64,000 nt of DNA from Virgifigura deserti (GTDB lineage: Bacteria > Pseudomonadota > Alphaproteobacteria > Dongiales > Dongiaceae): contig QOZR01000012.1 in NCBI GenBank assembly GCA_003576685.1, positions 62,001 through 126,000 on the forward strand, in the 5' to 3' direction. The notes under the pieces are model-generated. The model ran no database searches. It was not told the DNA's origin and worked only from the letters and a program-made list of their open reading frames with translations. Numbering within the stretch: the first letter of the stretch is position 1; the number at the start of each line of letters is the position of its first letter. Below are positions 27,641-36,956 of the stretch, piece after piece. The translations under genes were made by a program, and so were the position numbers.

Positions 27641-28090
27641 TCACGTCTCGGATTTTGCAACGCGATACCCGGCATGGTCGTCAGGACTGCCGCTTACCGG
27701 GAAGCCGATATCGGGAATCCGTAGTGCATTCCTGGCATGCGCCAGATAGCCCCGCACCCCGTCCGCGCCTTCCGTAAGGCTGTTCGAAAGGCCGATCAAG
27801 GCCTCGACCGCAGCAGGCAGGTCATAGCCCTTCCGAGTTATCAGTGCGCGCGTCAAACGTGTCGCCGACCGGTCGAAGCTCTGCAATTCTGCCGCTAACA
27901 CCCGCAGTTTCGCCACATTATGGTTCAAGTCGAGGCGATCATAGGCTTCTGGTCTGATCGGAGCGCACAGGAGCAGCTCGACATAGATCCGGTTGCGCAG
28001 ACCAGAAAGATCCCACAGCGGAGAAAGGACAATATTCAAGGCCGCGGCGCCGACAACGCCGGCCACGAAGCCAATGAGCGCCGCTTCCAT
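27641..28090 (-). CDS. Small membrane-anchored protein of unknown function
   Basis: A 149-residue protein that I do not recognise. The first 25 residues form a glycine- and alanine-rich hydrophobic helix (ALIGFVAGVVGAAALNIVL), and the rest is soluble and mostly helical (segments such as DRSATRLTRALITRKG and AVEALIGLSNSLTEGADGVRGYLAHARNAL), suggesting an inner-membrane anchor with a cytoplasmic helical domain. AAGGGGG lies just upstream of the ATG at 28090, and the composition is protein-like, so I consider it real. It stands alone, divergent from the polysaccharide operon, with no operon partner. Confidence 0.6.
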   Translation of the reverse strand: MEAALIGFVAGVVGAAALNIVLSPLWDLSGLRNRIYVELLLCAPIRPEAYDRLDLNHNVAKLRVLAAELQSFDRSATRLTRALITRKGYDLPAAVEALIGLSNSLTEGADGVRGYLAHARNALRIPDIGFPVSGSPDDHAGYRVAKSET

Positions 28091-28339
28091 GATGCCCCCT
28101 TCCGGTCATCCTGCACAGACATGTCCGCTGCCGCAGATGCACGTCTTGAACCATCCCGCGTCCTTCGGATTACCTCTTTCTTGTGAATCAATCAACCAAG
28201 CGCCGGAAGTGATCGCTCCCTCGCTTCGGTCATTGGATGACATTTGGGATTTCAAAAGCCGCAGAAATCCTAGTTTAAGCTGACTTTTGATCTTGATTAA
28301 CCTCGCCCGCCGAAATAACGTCCAGCCGTTCCCGCCGGC
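28091..28339. promoter_or_regulatory. Divergent intergenic region upstream of the polysaccharide locus
   Basis: This 249-bp gap lies between the small membrane-protein gene (minus) and the first polysaccharide gene (plus). Bases about 28230-28320 are clearly more AT-rich than the neighbours and include TTTTGATC, TTGATT and AAATAA elements, but no pair with standard promoter spacing stands out. It probably contains the promoter of the polysaccharide genes; its exact place is not decidable by eye. Confidence 0.35.
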
Positions 28340-29653
28340 ATGATCATGGAGTCTGCGGGAGCGCATGTCGCAGGGGAATTCAATGTGTCGTGGCAAGAAG
28401 CCGCTGATCGATCCTTGGCGCTGACAAATCGCCCCGGAGCGGCGCTCGCGACACTGGCGCTGGCGTTGGCGCCGGTGGCGATTTTTGCCAGCAAGGGAAC
28501 CGTGGTGATTCTCGCGGTCACTGGCCTCGTTCTCGCTCTGTCGCAGGCGCAGCGCCGCAATGCGCTCCAAGCACTGGCGACTCCGCTTTCCTTGGCACTC
28601 GTTGCCTTCCTTCTCTGGGCCGCCTTGTCCTCGGCCTGGGCACCGGACCCGATGCGCAGCATCACGCTTGTTGCGCGTTGCACTCTGCTGTTCGCCGCAG
28701 GATTGGTCTGCGTGACGGCTGCGGCCCGGATGACCTTGTCCGAGCGGCAGGTGGCGGTGTGCGGCGTCGCGCTCGGTGGCGCCATCATGCTGCTGCTCCT
28801 CGCCATCGAGACGGTAAGCGACGCCGCCCTGACCCGGCTGGTCCGGGGAATGGACATGGAGACGCTCATTGCACGCAAGAACGGCGCGCCGCTGTCTTAT
28901 GGCGCAACGCTGCTCACGGTATTCTGTTGGCCCGCGCTCCTAGCTGTCGCGCGGCTGAAGGGCCATCGCCTTGCCCTCTTGCTCTTCCTGCCGATCCCCT
29001 TGGTTCTGGGATTTCAATGGATCACCGCCTCGACGGTGGCCATCGGCTTCGGCATGGCGGTATTCCTGCTCGTCTATGCTTGGCCCCGAACGACGCTCGG
29101 GCTACTTTTCGGCGCCTTCGCGGTCAGCATCATCGCGGCGCCGCTGCTGCCGCCCATTCTGGCCAGCACGGCAAATATCGAGGCGAACGCGGAATATCTG
29201 CCGCTGTCCTGGCAGCACCGCATCGAGATCTGGCAGTTCGCGGCCGAGAAGGCAGCAGAGCGGCCGCTGGCCGGCTGGGGGTTCGACGCGACGCGCGTCC
29301 TCGGCCGCATTGCCGAGAGCGAGATCTTTTCAGGCGGCACGCTTGCACTGCATCCGCACAATCTCTCGCTCCAGCTCTGGATCGAACTGGGAGGCATCGG
29401 GGCGCTGCTGGTCGTGGGCTTCGGCTTCCTCCTGTTTCGCTGGCTGTGGCGGAATTCCGACGACCGTGCCACCGCCGCAACGGCGGCGGCGACATTGACC
29501 TGCTATCTCGTATACGCACAAATCAGCCGGGGCGCTTGGCAGAACTGGTGGTTGGCGACGGCATGGCTGCTGGCCGTGGTCCTTCTTGTCGTCGCGCCGT
29601 TTCGGCCGGCCGGCCGCGTGAATGAACCGTCCTTATGGCGGAGCACCGCTTGA
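28340..29653 (+). CDS. O-antigen ligase/polymerase-type (Wzy_C) membrane protein
   Basis: A 437-residue polytopic membrane protein of the O-antigen ligase/polymerase superfamily with about ten to twelve hydrophobic segments. The diagnostic periplasmic loop contains RPLAGWGFDATR followed by a HPHNLSLQLWIELGGIGAL motif near residue 340; the histidine-asparagine pair and upstream arginines are conserved in WaaL and Wzy. Because the locus exports its glycan through a Wzm/Wzt ABC system, which makes complete chains in the cytoplasm, a WaaL-type ligase joining O-antigen to lipid A-core fits better than a Wzy polymerase. Sequence alone does not separate them. The next gene begins 21 nt downstream. 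Confidence 0.82.
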   Translation: MIMESAGAHVAGEFNVSWQEAADRSLALTNRPGAALATLALALAPVAIFASKGTVVILAVTGLVLALSQAQRRNALQALATPLSLALVAFLLWAALSSAWAPDPMRSITLVARCTLLFAAGLVCVTAAARMTLSERQVAVCGVALGGAIMLLLLAIETVSDAALTRLVRGMDMETLIARKNGAPLSYGATLLTVFCWPALLAVARLKGHRLALLLFLPIPLVLGFQWITASTVAIGFGMAVFLLVYAWPRTTLGLLFGAFAVSIIAAPLLPPILASTANIEANAEYLPLSWQHRIEIWQFAAEKAAERPLAGWGFDATRVLGRIAESEIFSGGTLALHPHNLSLQLWIELGGIGALLVVGFGFLLFRWLWRNSDDRATAATAAATLTCYLVYAQISRGAWQNWWLATAWLLAVVLLVVAPFRPAGRVNEPSLWRSTA

Positions 29654-29674
29654 GCATCACGAGAGGATGATCGA

Positions 29675-31648
29675 TTGCGACGACCGACGCTCCTGACCAA
29701 ACGCGCCGCCTGTGCGTATATCCACGACCTGATGATGGTCGGGATCGGCTTCGTGGCAGCGATGTACCTGCGCGTCGGTTCCCTACTGTTCGGCCCCTAT
29801 CTCGATGCGACGCTGGCGTCGCTGCCGCTGATCTTGGCCATCGGCGCCGTAACGCTTCCCACCCTCCGCCTCTATCGCGGCATCTGGCGCTACGCTTCCA
29901 TCAACGACCTGATCCAACTCACCAAGGCCGTGACGGCGGTGATCGTCGTCTTCCTGCTTGTTCTCTTCCTCGTCAACCGCCTCGATCCAATTCCACGCTC
30001 GGTGCCGGTCATTCAGTGGTTCATTACCCTGGTCCTGATGGGCGGTACCCGCTTTGCCTATCGATTGAGAAAGGACCGCCGGCTTGCCCTGTCTCTCGCG
30101 GCGACAGGCGAGAAACGCACCCCGATCGTCCTGGTCGGAACCAGCGATGCAATGGATTTGTTCCTGCGTTCGCTGGCGAAGACCCCATCATGCCCATATC
30201 GCGCCGTGGGGATCATCGCCGTCAAGCCCGCCCATGTTGGCCGGACACTGCAAGGTGTGCCGGTCATCGCTTCGCTTGACGGCCTCGAAGAGGCGATAGA
30301 GAAACTGCAGCGAAGCGGAGACCGGCCGCACCGCATCGTCGTGGCACAGGACGACGCCAAGATCCACGGTCCGACCATGCGACGGCTGGTTGAAACCTGC
30401 GGGCGGCTCGGCCTCCCCATCAGCCGGATGTCGCGCCCCACCGAATTCAGAGAAATGGCCCGATCGGGCCATATAGAGCTGCAGCCGATCGCGATCGAGG
30501 ATCTGCTCGGCCGGCCGCAGATGGCGCTCGACCTCACCGCAATCCGCGAGCTGGTGGCGGGCCGGCGCGTGCTGGTGACCGGAGCCGGGGGAACGATCGG
30601 CAGCGAGCTGAGCCGTCAGATCGCGGCCTTGGCGCCCGACCGGCTGGTGCTCCTCGATAATAGCGAATTCAACCTCTATGCCATCGATCTCGAGGTCCAG
30701 CAGACCCATCCGGCCACGCCTTTGTCCACGGTGTTTTGCGACGTGCGCGATCGGCAGCGGATCTCGACGGTGTTCGCCAAGCACCGTCCGGAGTTCGTTT
30801 TCCACGCGGCCGCGCTCAAGCATGTTCCGGTGGTCGAAGCCAACCCGTGCGAGGGCGTGCTGACCAATGTAGTGGGAACGCGCAACGTCGCCGACGCAGC
30901 GGCGGCCACCGGCACGATCGCCATGGTGCTGATTTCCACCGACAAAGCCGTGCGGCCGACCAGTGTAATGGGGGCGACGAAGCGAATCGCCGAAGCCTAC
31001 TGTCAGGCCCTGGATGTGCGCGGCGAGCGGTCCGGGACGCGCCTGATGACGGTGCGTTTCGGCAATGTATTGGGGTCGAGCGGCTCGGTCGTGCCGCTGT
31101 TTCGCCAGCAATTGGCGCGTGGCGGGCCGATCACGATCACGCATCCCGAGATGAAGCGGTACTTCATGACCGTTCGCGAGGCCGTCGAGCTGGTGTTGCA
31201 AGCCTCCGCCTACGGATTGACGCGTCCCGATGATCGCGGCCGGGTCCTTATCCTCGACATGGGCGAACCGGTGCGCATTGTCGATCTAGCGCGCCAGATG
31301 ATCCGGCTCGCGGGGCTGAATCCGGAAAGGGACGTCACGATTCGCTATACGGGCCTTCGTCCGGGCGAAAAGCTGATCGAAGAGCTCTTCGATCCGGCCG
31401 AGATGCCCTCGCCGACCGAAGCCGCCGGCGTGTTCTGCGGCTCTCCGGCGGTTTTTGACGGGACGACGATCACCCGAATGATCGACGACCTCGAGGCGGC
31501 CGCGCGCGCCGGGGATGCCGAGCAGGTTACCATGATTCACCGACGCGCCGTGCCGGACTATGCGGCAGCGGCAACCGAAACCTGGCTTCCCCCGGCCAAG
31601 CTTGCCCATGAGATGGACCACGAGATGGACCGCCGGGCCGCGCGATGA
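29675..31648 (+). CDS. Membrane-bound UDP-HexNAc 4,6-dehydratase (WbpM/PglF/CapD family)
   Basis: A 657-residue nucleoside-diphosphate-sugar dehydratase. Four N-terminal membrane helices (residues about 15-130) are followed by a CoA-binding-like domain (150-270) and an SDR domain with TGAGGTIGS at 302-310. The catalytic region STDKAVRPTSVMGATK (421-436) has methionine where ordinary SDRs have tyrosine, as is normal for this family. Relatives convert UDP-GlcNAc to the 4-keto-6-deoxy sugar, the precursor of QuiNAc, FucNAc or bacillosamine. The start is a TTG with GAGAGG upstream. With the adjacent WbpV-like reductase it should supply a UDP-6-deoxy-HexNAc donor, probably for the first residue of the glycan. 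Confidence 0.9.
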   Translation: MRRPTLLTKRAACAYIHDLMMVGIGFVAAMYLRVGSLLFGPYLDATLASLPLILAIGAVTLPTLRLYRGIWRYASINDLIQLTKAVTAVIVVFLLVLFLVNRLDPIPRSVPVIQWFITLVLMGGTRFAYRLRKDRRLALSLAATGEKRTPIVLVGTSDAMDLFLRSLAKTPSCPYRAVGIIAVKPAHVGRTLQGVPVIASLDGLEEAIEKLQRSGDRPHRIVVAQDDAKIHGPTMRRLVETCGRLGLPISRMSRPTEFREMARSGHIELQPIAIEDLLGRPQMALDLTAIRELVAGRRVLVTGAGGTIGSELSRQIAALAPDRLVLLDNSEFNLYAIDLEVQQTHPATPLSTVFCDVRDRQRISTVFAKHRPEFVFHAAALKHVPVVEANPCEGVLTNVVGTRNVADAAAATGTIAMVLISTDKAVRPTSVMGATKRIAEAYCQALDVRGERSGTRLMTVRFGNVLGSSGSVVPLFRQQLARGGPITITHPEMKRYFMTVREAVELVLQASAYGLTRPDDRGRVLILDMGEPVRIVDLARQMIRLAGLNPERDVTIRYTGLRPGEKLIEELFDPAEMPSPTEAAGVFCGSPAVFDGTTITRMIDDLEAAARAGDAEQVTMIHRRAVPDYAAAATETWLPPAKLAHEMDHEMDRRAAR

Positions 31649-31658
31649 ACGCGAATCG

Positions 31659-32618
31659 ATGACGCGCGTCCTTGTTACCGGCGCGACCGGCTTCATCGGC
31701 CGGACTCTCGTCCCTGCCCTCGCCCATCGCGGTTATCGTGTTCGCCTCGCCCTGCGCCGTGAAACGGCCCGGTGGCCGGACTTCGAGAACTGCGTCGTCG
31801 GCGACATCAACGGCGCAACCCACTGGTCGGCCGCGATGGACGGCGTCGATCATGTGGTCCACCTCGCCGCGCGCGTGCATGTCATGCAGGAAACCGCAAG
31901 CGACCCGCTGGCGGCCTTCCGCGCGACGAACGTTACCGGAACGCACCGGCTTGCGGTTGCAGCAGCAGCAGCTGGCGTGAAGCGGTTCGTTCATCTCAGC
32001 AGCGTCAAGGCGCTGCGTGACGTCAGCGACGGCGGACCGCTCGATGACGAAACGCCTCCGGCCCCCGGCACGCCCTATGGCCTATCGAAACGCGAGGCCG
32101 AGCTGGCGCTCGCCGATGCCGCCCGCGGCAGCAGCCTGGAGGCGGTCAGCCTCCGCCTTCCGCTCGTCTACGGCCCTGGGGTGGAAGGCAATTTCCGCAC
32201 CCTCCTCGACCTCTGCTGGCAGCGCCGGACTCTACCACTCGCCAGCGTCCGTAATCGGCGCAGCCTGCTTTTCGTCGGTAATCTGACGGACGCGATCATG
32301 AAGACCCTGGAGGCACCCGGTCCGCTCGGCGGTACCTATCTGATTTGCGACAGACCCGCCATATCGACCCCGGCGCTGATCCGGGACATCGGCGAGACGC
32401 TCGGCCGGCGCGCCCGGCTGGTGCCGTTCCCGACATCCGGACTCAAGCTCGCCGGAACCCTCCTTCGGCAACCCGGGCTGGTCGACCGCTTGCTGGCTGA
32501 TCTGGCGATCGACGATGCCGCGTTGCGCCATCGCCTGAACTGGCGCTCTCCGTATGATCTTTCGGCGGGCCTCTACGAAACCGTGATGTGGTATGTAAAG
32601 ACGCAGCGGGGTCTCTAA
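31659..32618 (+). CDS. NAD-dependent epimerase/4-ketoreductase, WbpV/WreQ-like
   Basis: A 319-residue extended SDR enzyme. The NAD motif TGATGFIG is at residues 7-14, the family stretch VVHLAARVHVMQE near 65-78, serines in VHLSSVKAL, and the catalytic YGLSK. The VHLAARVHVM region and lack of GalE-specific features resemble WbpV/WreQ proteins, which reduce the 4-keto group made by WbpM-type dehydratases to give UDP-D-QuiNAc or FucNAc. Automatic annotation would say UDP-glucose 4-epimerase. I use the ATG at 31659 because it opens directly into the Rossmann strand and lies 10 nt after the dehydratase stop. Which C4 epimer is made cannot be read from the sequence. Confidence 0.85.
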   Translation: MTRVLVTGATGFIGRTLVPALAHRGYRVRLALRRETARWPDFENCVVGDINGATHWSAAMDGVDHVVHLAARVHVMQETASDPLAAFRATNVTGTHRLAVAAAAAGVKRFVHLSSVKALRDVSDGGPLDDETPPAPGTPYGLSKREAELALADAARGSSLEAVSLRLPLVYGPGVEGNFRTLLDLCWQRRTLPLASVRNRRSLLFVGNLTDAIMKTLEAPGPLGGTYLICDRPAISTPALIRDIGETLGRRARLVPFPTSGLKLAGTLLRQPGLVDRLLADLAIDDAALRHRLNWRSPYDLSAGLYETVMWYVKTQRGL

Positions 32619-32729
32619 AGGGGAGCGCTCACCAGAAGTGCGGCTACGGGCCTGCAGCGTGCTCGCGTCGAGCGCGGCCCAGCCGTCTGTTCCTCTGTAC
32701 CTGCAGCGAACTGGCCGGAGAGTGTTACG

Positions 32730-34025
32730 ATGCACGCGCGCGCGCATGAGAGAGGCGATCATTCCACCAAGCAGCAGATCGCCCCTCACCTGTTGTATGT
32801 GGTGACCGAAGACTGGTTCTTCGCCTCGCATTTTCTTCCTGCCGCACGCAAAGCGCTGGAAGCCGGATACCGCGTCACGGTCGTCACGCGCACGCAATCT
32901 CGTGGTAAACATCTGCAAGACAACGGCCTGCGCGTGCTTCCCTTCGACTTGCGCCGCGATTCGTTCAATCCCCTGATATCCCTCGCTCAGGTTCTGCGGC
33001 TCGCGCGGCTCTTGCGTCGGGAGCGGGCGGACATCGTTCATCTCATCGCGCTAAAGCCCGTTCTCCTGGGCGGGCTGGCCGCGTTGCTCGCGCGGACCCC
33101 GGGCATGGTGCTCGCAGTAACCGGCCTGGGATACCTGTCGGTGGCCCCGACATTGCCAGCTCGCCTGACGCGGCCTCTCGTCACCTGGATTCTCGGCGGT
33201 CTCGCCCGTCTCTCTCGCAGCCGCGTCCTCCTTGAGAACCCGGACGATGCCGCGACGATGCGGTGGCTTGCACCGAACCTCGGCACACGGCTGAAAGTCG
33301 TTGGCGGCGCTGGTGTCGACATCAACCATTTCCGCGCATTTCCGCCGCCCAAGAACGCCATCCCGACGGCCGCGGTCGTCGCCCGCATGCTGTGGTCGAA
33401 GGGCATCGATGTCGCGGTGCAGGCACAGGAGGATCTGGCGCGGCGCGGCATTCAACTGCGCCTCCTCCTTGTGGGCGCCCCGGACTCGAAGAATCCCAGA
33501 GCGATCTCCGAATCGGTCCTGAATCAGTGGAGCGGCGTTGAGAACATTCGTTGGCTGGGGCATTGCGATGACGTTCGCGAGATCTGGCAGCAGGCCGATA
33601 TCGCGTTGCTCCCTTCACGCGGCGGCGAGGGTCTGCCGAAATGCCTGTTGGAGGCGGCAGCCTGCGGCCGGCCGATCGTGACGACGGACGTGCCGGGCTG
33701 TCGCACGCTGGTGCGTCACGAGAAAGAAGGCCTGATCGTACCGCCGGGCGACGCAATGGCGCTCGCCGATGCACTCGCTACGCTCGTCACCGACGCATCA
33801 ACCCGTCACGCGATGGGCACGGCCGCTCGGCAACGCATTCTCGAAGGCTTCACCGAAGCCCAAGTCACGGATGCCATGCTGGCGCTATATACGGAACTTT
33901 GCCCGACACAATCGCCTCCGCCTAACGTTGACGAGACCGGCAGCGCATCGGTGGTCACCCGGCCTGACGCCGCTCCCGAACTCTCGCCAGCATCAACGCA
34001 CACGCTCGGTAGACCTCGGGCGTGA
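32730..34025 (+). CDS. Glycosyltransferase family 4 (GT-B fold)
   Basis: A 431-residue retaining glycosyltransferase of the PglA/WbpH-like GT4 type. The N-terminal half has a Rossmann-like domain with VVTRTQSRG and HLIALKPVLLGGLAA. The C-terminal half has the donor-binding stretch LPSRGGEGLPKCLLEAAACGRPIVTTDVPGCRTLV, which includes the family's EX7E-type arrangement. It likely adds a sugar to the lipid-linked 6-deoxy-HexNAc. The last 35 residues are proline- and threonine-rich and overlap by 71 bp the 3' end of the convergent glycosyltransferase gene. It is separated by 111 nt from the epimerase gene. Confidence 0.88.
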   Translation: MHARAHERGDHSTKQQIAPHLLYVVTEDWFFASHFLPAARKALEAGYRVTVVTRTQSRGKHLQDNGLRVLPFDLRRDSFNPLISLAQVLRLARLLRRERADIVHLIALKPVLLGGLAALLARTPGMVLAVTGLGYLSVAPTLPARLTRPLVTWILGGLARLSRSRVLLENPDDAATMRWLAPNLGTRLKVVGGAGVDINHFRAFPPPKNAIPTAAVVARMLWSKGIDVAVQAQEDLARRGIQLRLLLVGAPDSKNPRAISESVLNQWSGVENIRWLGHCDDVREIWQQADIALLPSRGGEGLPKCLLEAAACGRPIVTTDVPGCRTLVRHEKEGLIVPPGDAMALADALATLVTDASTRHAMGTAARQRILEGFTEAQVTDAMLALYTELCPTQSPPPNVDETGSASVVTRPDAAPELSPASTHTLGRPRA

Positions 34026-34797
34026 GCAATCGACTGACCGCCCAGAGGAAGAGATAGGCGAAGAGCGGGCGACGGGAGGGAACGCGGCGCCACCGCAGCC
34101 AGAGGTCGATCAGCGCGCGTAGCTTGAAGACGTCGCGGTGCTTGCGCTCGATATAGCGCCGCGCCGCCGCAAGGTTATCCACGCCGACCGATTGATGCAG
34201 ACCGCTCTCCGCGATCTGATAGATGAGCAGCGGCTCATCGACACGAACGCCGTGATACCCTGCGAGGCCGAGCCGGATATTGAACTCCCAATCCTCGTTG
34301 CCCAACCGCATCGCCTCGTCATACCCGCCGGCGGCCTCGAATACCGATCGGCCGATGAGCATGGCGTAGGGGCGCCGGTTTGCGAACAGGCATTCAAAGA
34401 AGTTCGGTTCGCTGCCGATGATACCGCTGGCGCTGCCGGCGAGGCGAACGAGCGAATAGGCGAAGCCCTCGGCGGGCCGCCGCTGCAAAGCCTCGAATAA
34501 GGCGGCGAGGCACTCCGGCGCGAGCTCGTCATCGCTGTCGAGAAAAAAGATGAATTGGCCCGCTGCATGGCGGACGCCCGTGTTGCGCGCGGCCGCCGGC
34601 CCAGCCTGGGCTTGTCGAATAAGGACAACATCGGCGGAGAGCGTGTCAAGGAAGGACAGCGCACCGGGATTCGTTGAACCGTCGTCGACGACGACGATCT
34701 CGACATCGGGAAATGTCTGCTGCCGCACGCTGCCAATGGCACGGCCTAGCTCATCGGCACGATTGTGCGTTGGGATGACGACGCTGATCTGCGGCAT
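33955..34797 (-). CDS. Glycosyltransferase family 2
   Basis: A 280-residue GT-A fold glycosyltransferase. It opens with SVVIPTHNRADELGRAIGSV, carries VVVDDGS and the FFLDSDDEL motif whose aspartates bind the metal and nucleotide sugar, and then RNTGVRHAAG. The ATG at 34797 is immediately before the catalytic fold. Together with the next upstream glycosyltransferase gene (10 nt away) it forms a two-gene minus-strand unit inside an otherwise plus-strand locus. Its 3' end overlaps the end of the convergent GT4 gene. Donor and acceptor are unknown. Confidence 0.9.
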   Translation of the reverse strand: MPQISVVIPTHNRADELGRAIGSVRQQTFPDVEIVVVDDGSTNPGALSFLDTLSADVVLIRQAQAGPAAARNTGVRHAAGQFIFFLDSDDELAPECLAALFEALQRRPAEGFAYSLVRLAGSASGIIGSEPNFFECLFANRRPYAMLIGRSVFEAAGGYDEAMRLGNEDWEFNIRLGLAGYHGVRVDEPLLIYQIAESGLHQSVGVDNLAAARRYIERKHRDVFKLRALIDLWLRWRRVPSRRPLFAYLFLWAVSRLLTPEVYRACALMLARVRERRQAG

Positions 34798-34806
34798 CGG
34801 TTGCGT

Positions 34807-35754
34807 TCAGAAGGCGCGGAAACGAATGCGCCGAGCGAGAATTCTCGGCAGTTCGACGGGCGCGATCGACAGGGCGAGGACCGGCCAGAGAATGTCGTCA
34901 CGCCACAGGGCGCGGCTGTCCCGCCGGATTGCACCGAGGTCGGCCTGGCGAAGATCGCGCCAGAGCCGCACCGTCGCCTCGCGGGCGCGCCACAGCCGCA
35001 GCGGCAGCCGCGCCGCCATAGGATGCTGAAGATAGGCGGTCGCCATGCGTACATGCTCGTCGGCAGTCAGCCGGCGCCTTTTGCCGCCGCGATCCATCGT
35101 CAAAGAGCCGGCATGGCGCCGATAGCGGTAGACGGTCTGGTTCACACGGCATCCGACAGCACCTGCGAGCACCAGACGCAGCATGAACTCGCGATCGGCC
35201 GAGATCGGATAATGCTGATCAAATGCACCGACGCGGTCGAGCAAATGACGGCGGAAGATATGCGCGTTGACAAGAGGGGGGGCCGTCACCGCCTCTCGCA
35301 GGCGCTCCGGCGCATAGGGGGCGCGTTGGTTCGGGCGTCCCATCGGCGACAGGCTCGTGATGATTCGATCTTCCCCGCTCGCCAAACGATCGAAAAGAAC
35401 GGCGTTCCCGACGGCGTATTCGGCCTTGCTGTCGGCCTGGATTGCGGCAAGGGCGGATGCAAGACCTTCTGCGTCGTAGAGATCGTCGGAATTGAGAATG
35501 CCGATGAGCGACCCCCGGGCCGCGGCAATGCCCCTGTTCAAGGCGTCATAGACACCGCTGCCAGGATCCTCGATCACACGCAGGTGGGGATAGCGCATGA
35601 GCACGTCACGCGTGCCGTCGGTCGAACCGCCATCGACGATAATGTGCTCGGTCGGCAGATCACGCCCGACCGAGAGCAGGCTTTCGATCGCCTCGGCGAT
35701 CATGTCGCGCCGGTTCAGGCAGGGCGTGATGACACTGAGAACCGGTGTAGTCAT
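34807..35754 (-). CDS. Glycosyltransferase family 2 (WcaA-like)
   Basis: A 315-residue GT-A glycosyltransferase: SVITPCLNRRDMIAEAIESL at the N-terminus, HIIVDGGSTDGT, GVYDALNRGIAAARG and the metal-binding LNSDDLY. These features fit the WcaA/colanic-acid-like branch of GT2. The start is set at the ATG at 35754, which begins the fold; an ATG at 35829 would add about 25 basic residues with no family counterpart. It is divergent from fcl and heads the two-gene minus-strand unit. The sugar transferred is unknown; GDP-fucose made by the neighbouring genes is one possibility. Confidence 0.88.
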   Translation of the reverse strand: MTTPVLSVITPCLNRRDMIAEAIESLLSVGRDLPTEHIIVDGGSTDGTRDVLMRYPHLRVIEDPGSGVYDALNRGIAAARGSLIGILNSDDLYDAEGLASALAAIQADSKAEYAVGNAVLFDRLASGEDRIITSLSPMGRPNQRAPYAPERLREAVTAPPLVNAHIFRRHLLDRVGAFDQHYPISADREFMLRLVLAGAVGCRVNQTVYRYRRHAGSLTMDRGGKRRRLTADEHVRMATAYLQHPMAARLPLRLWRAREATVRLWRDLRQADLGAIRRDSRALWRDDILWPVLALSIAPVELPRILARRIRFRAF

Positions 35755-35966
35755 CCCGCCCAATTCCGAACTCCGTTCCTGTTGTCGCGCCCCCGTCCGG
35801 CGGGCACGGTAGCATCGCAGCGGAATCATCGTCCATTACAAAGAGGCGCATCTCCGTGCCGCGATTATAAGCGCGCGCGTTCATGCGTGTTTTCGCATTC
35901 CGGTTTATGATATCAAGGCCTCGGCCGCGCCGGGGCACTCTCGTCGCCATGCCTGAGGGGAGCAAT

Positions 35967-36914
35967 ATGACTTTCGAATTGGCGGGAAAGCGAGTCTGGG
36001 TGGCGGGCCATAACGGTATGGTCGGCGGCGCCCTGGTCCGTCGATTGCAGCGCGAAAACTGCGATGTGCTGACCGTCGGGCGACAGGAGGTCGATTTGCG
36101 GCGGCAAGGCGACGTGGAAATCTGGATGGCCGCCAACCGGCCCGATGCGGTTGTCGTCGCGGCGGCACGGGTAGGCGGGATCCACGCGAACAACAGCTTC
36201 CCGGCCGACTTCCTCTATGACAATCTCGCCATCGAAACGAACATTATTCACACGGCCCAGGAGGTCGAGGTCCGGAAACTGCTGTTTCTGGGCTCGTCCT
36301 GCATCTATCCGCGCGAGGCGCCGCAACCCATTCCCGAGGATGCGCTGCTGACGGGCCCCCTCGAGCCGACGAACGAATGGTACGCGGTCGCCAAGATCGC
36401 GGGCATGAAGCTCTGCGAGGCCTATCGCCGGCAGCATGGCTGCGATTTCATCGCCGCGATGCCGACCAACCTCTTCGGACCAGGCGACAATTTCCACCCG
36501 GAGAACAGCCATGTCCCGGCCGCCCTGCTACGGCGCTTTCACGACGCCAAGGTGGCGAGCCAGCCTGAAGTCGTCGTCTGGGGGACCGGAAGGCCGCGGC
36601 GCGAGTTTCTTTATGTCGACGACTTGGCCGACGCCTGCGTCTTTCTGCTCAAGCGATACTCCGGCGAGCAGCCGGTTAATGTCGGCACCGGCCGCGACCT
36701 GCCGATATCCGAGTTTGCCGAGGCGATCCAGCGCACGGTCGGCTATGAGGGACGGCTGGTCTATGACACGTCGCGTCCGGACGGAACGCCTCGGAAGCTG
36801 CTGGATACGAGCCGTCTCACGGAGTTGGGCTGGACCGCGCCCACCCCGCTGGAAAAGGGGCTGAAACTCTATTACGACTGGTTTCTGCAAAATATCGAAG
36901 GTCTGCGGCAGTAG
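35967..36914 (+). CDS. fcl: GDP-L-fucose synthase
   Basis: A 315-residue SDR enzyme that epimerises and reduces GDP-4-keto-6-deoxy-D-mannose to GDP-L-fucose with NADPH. It shows the family's RVWVAGHNGMVGGALVRRL NADP motif, VVVAAARVGGIHANN, the catalytic serine in LGSSCIYPR, Y-x3-K in EWYAVAKIAG, and TNLFGPGDNF. The ATG at 35967 has GAGGGGAG five bases upstream; two upstream in-frame ATGs lack this. gmd follows 42 nt downstream, so the pair supplies GDP-L-fucose for the polysaccharide. The nearby minus-strand glycosyltransferases are divergent, with a shared 212-bp intergenic region. Confidence 0.93.
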   Translation: MTFELAGKRVWVAGHNGMVGGALVRRLQRENCDVLTVGRQEVDLRRQGDVEIWMAANRPDAVVVAAARVGGIHANNSFPADFLYDNLAIETNIIHTAQEVEVRKLLFLGSSCIYPREAPQPIPEDALLTGPLEPTNEWYAVAKIAGMKLCEAYRRQHGCDFIAAMPTNLFGPGDNFHPENSHVPAALLRRFHDAKVASQPEVVVWGTGRPRREFLYVDDLADACVFLLKRYSGEQPVNVGTGRDLPISEFAEAIQRTVGYEGRLVYDTSRPDGTPRKLLDTSRLTELGWTAPTPLEKGLKLYYDWFLQNIEGLRQ

Positions 36915-36956
36915 CTGCGGCCTGTATGGCGCATCGGAAAGAAGGGGAACGCGGGA

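Noticed and set aside
28340-29653. Calling this protein a Wzy polymerase
   Set aside because: The locus has a Wzm/Wzt exporter and no Wzx, so a ligase role is more consistent; I kept a neutral ligase/polymerase call.
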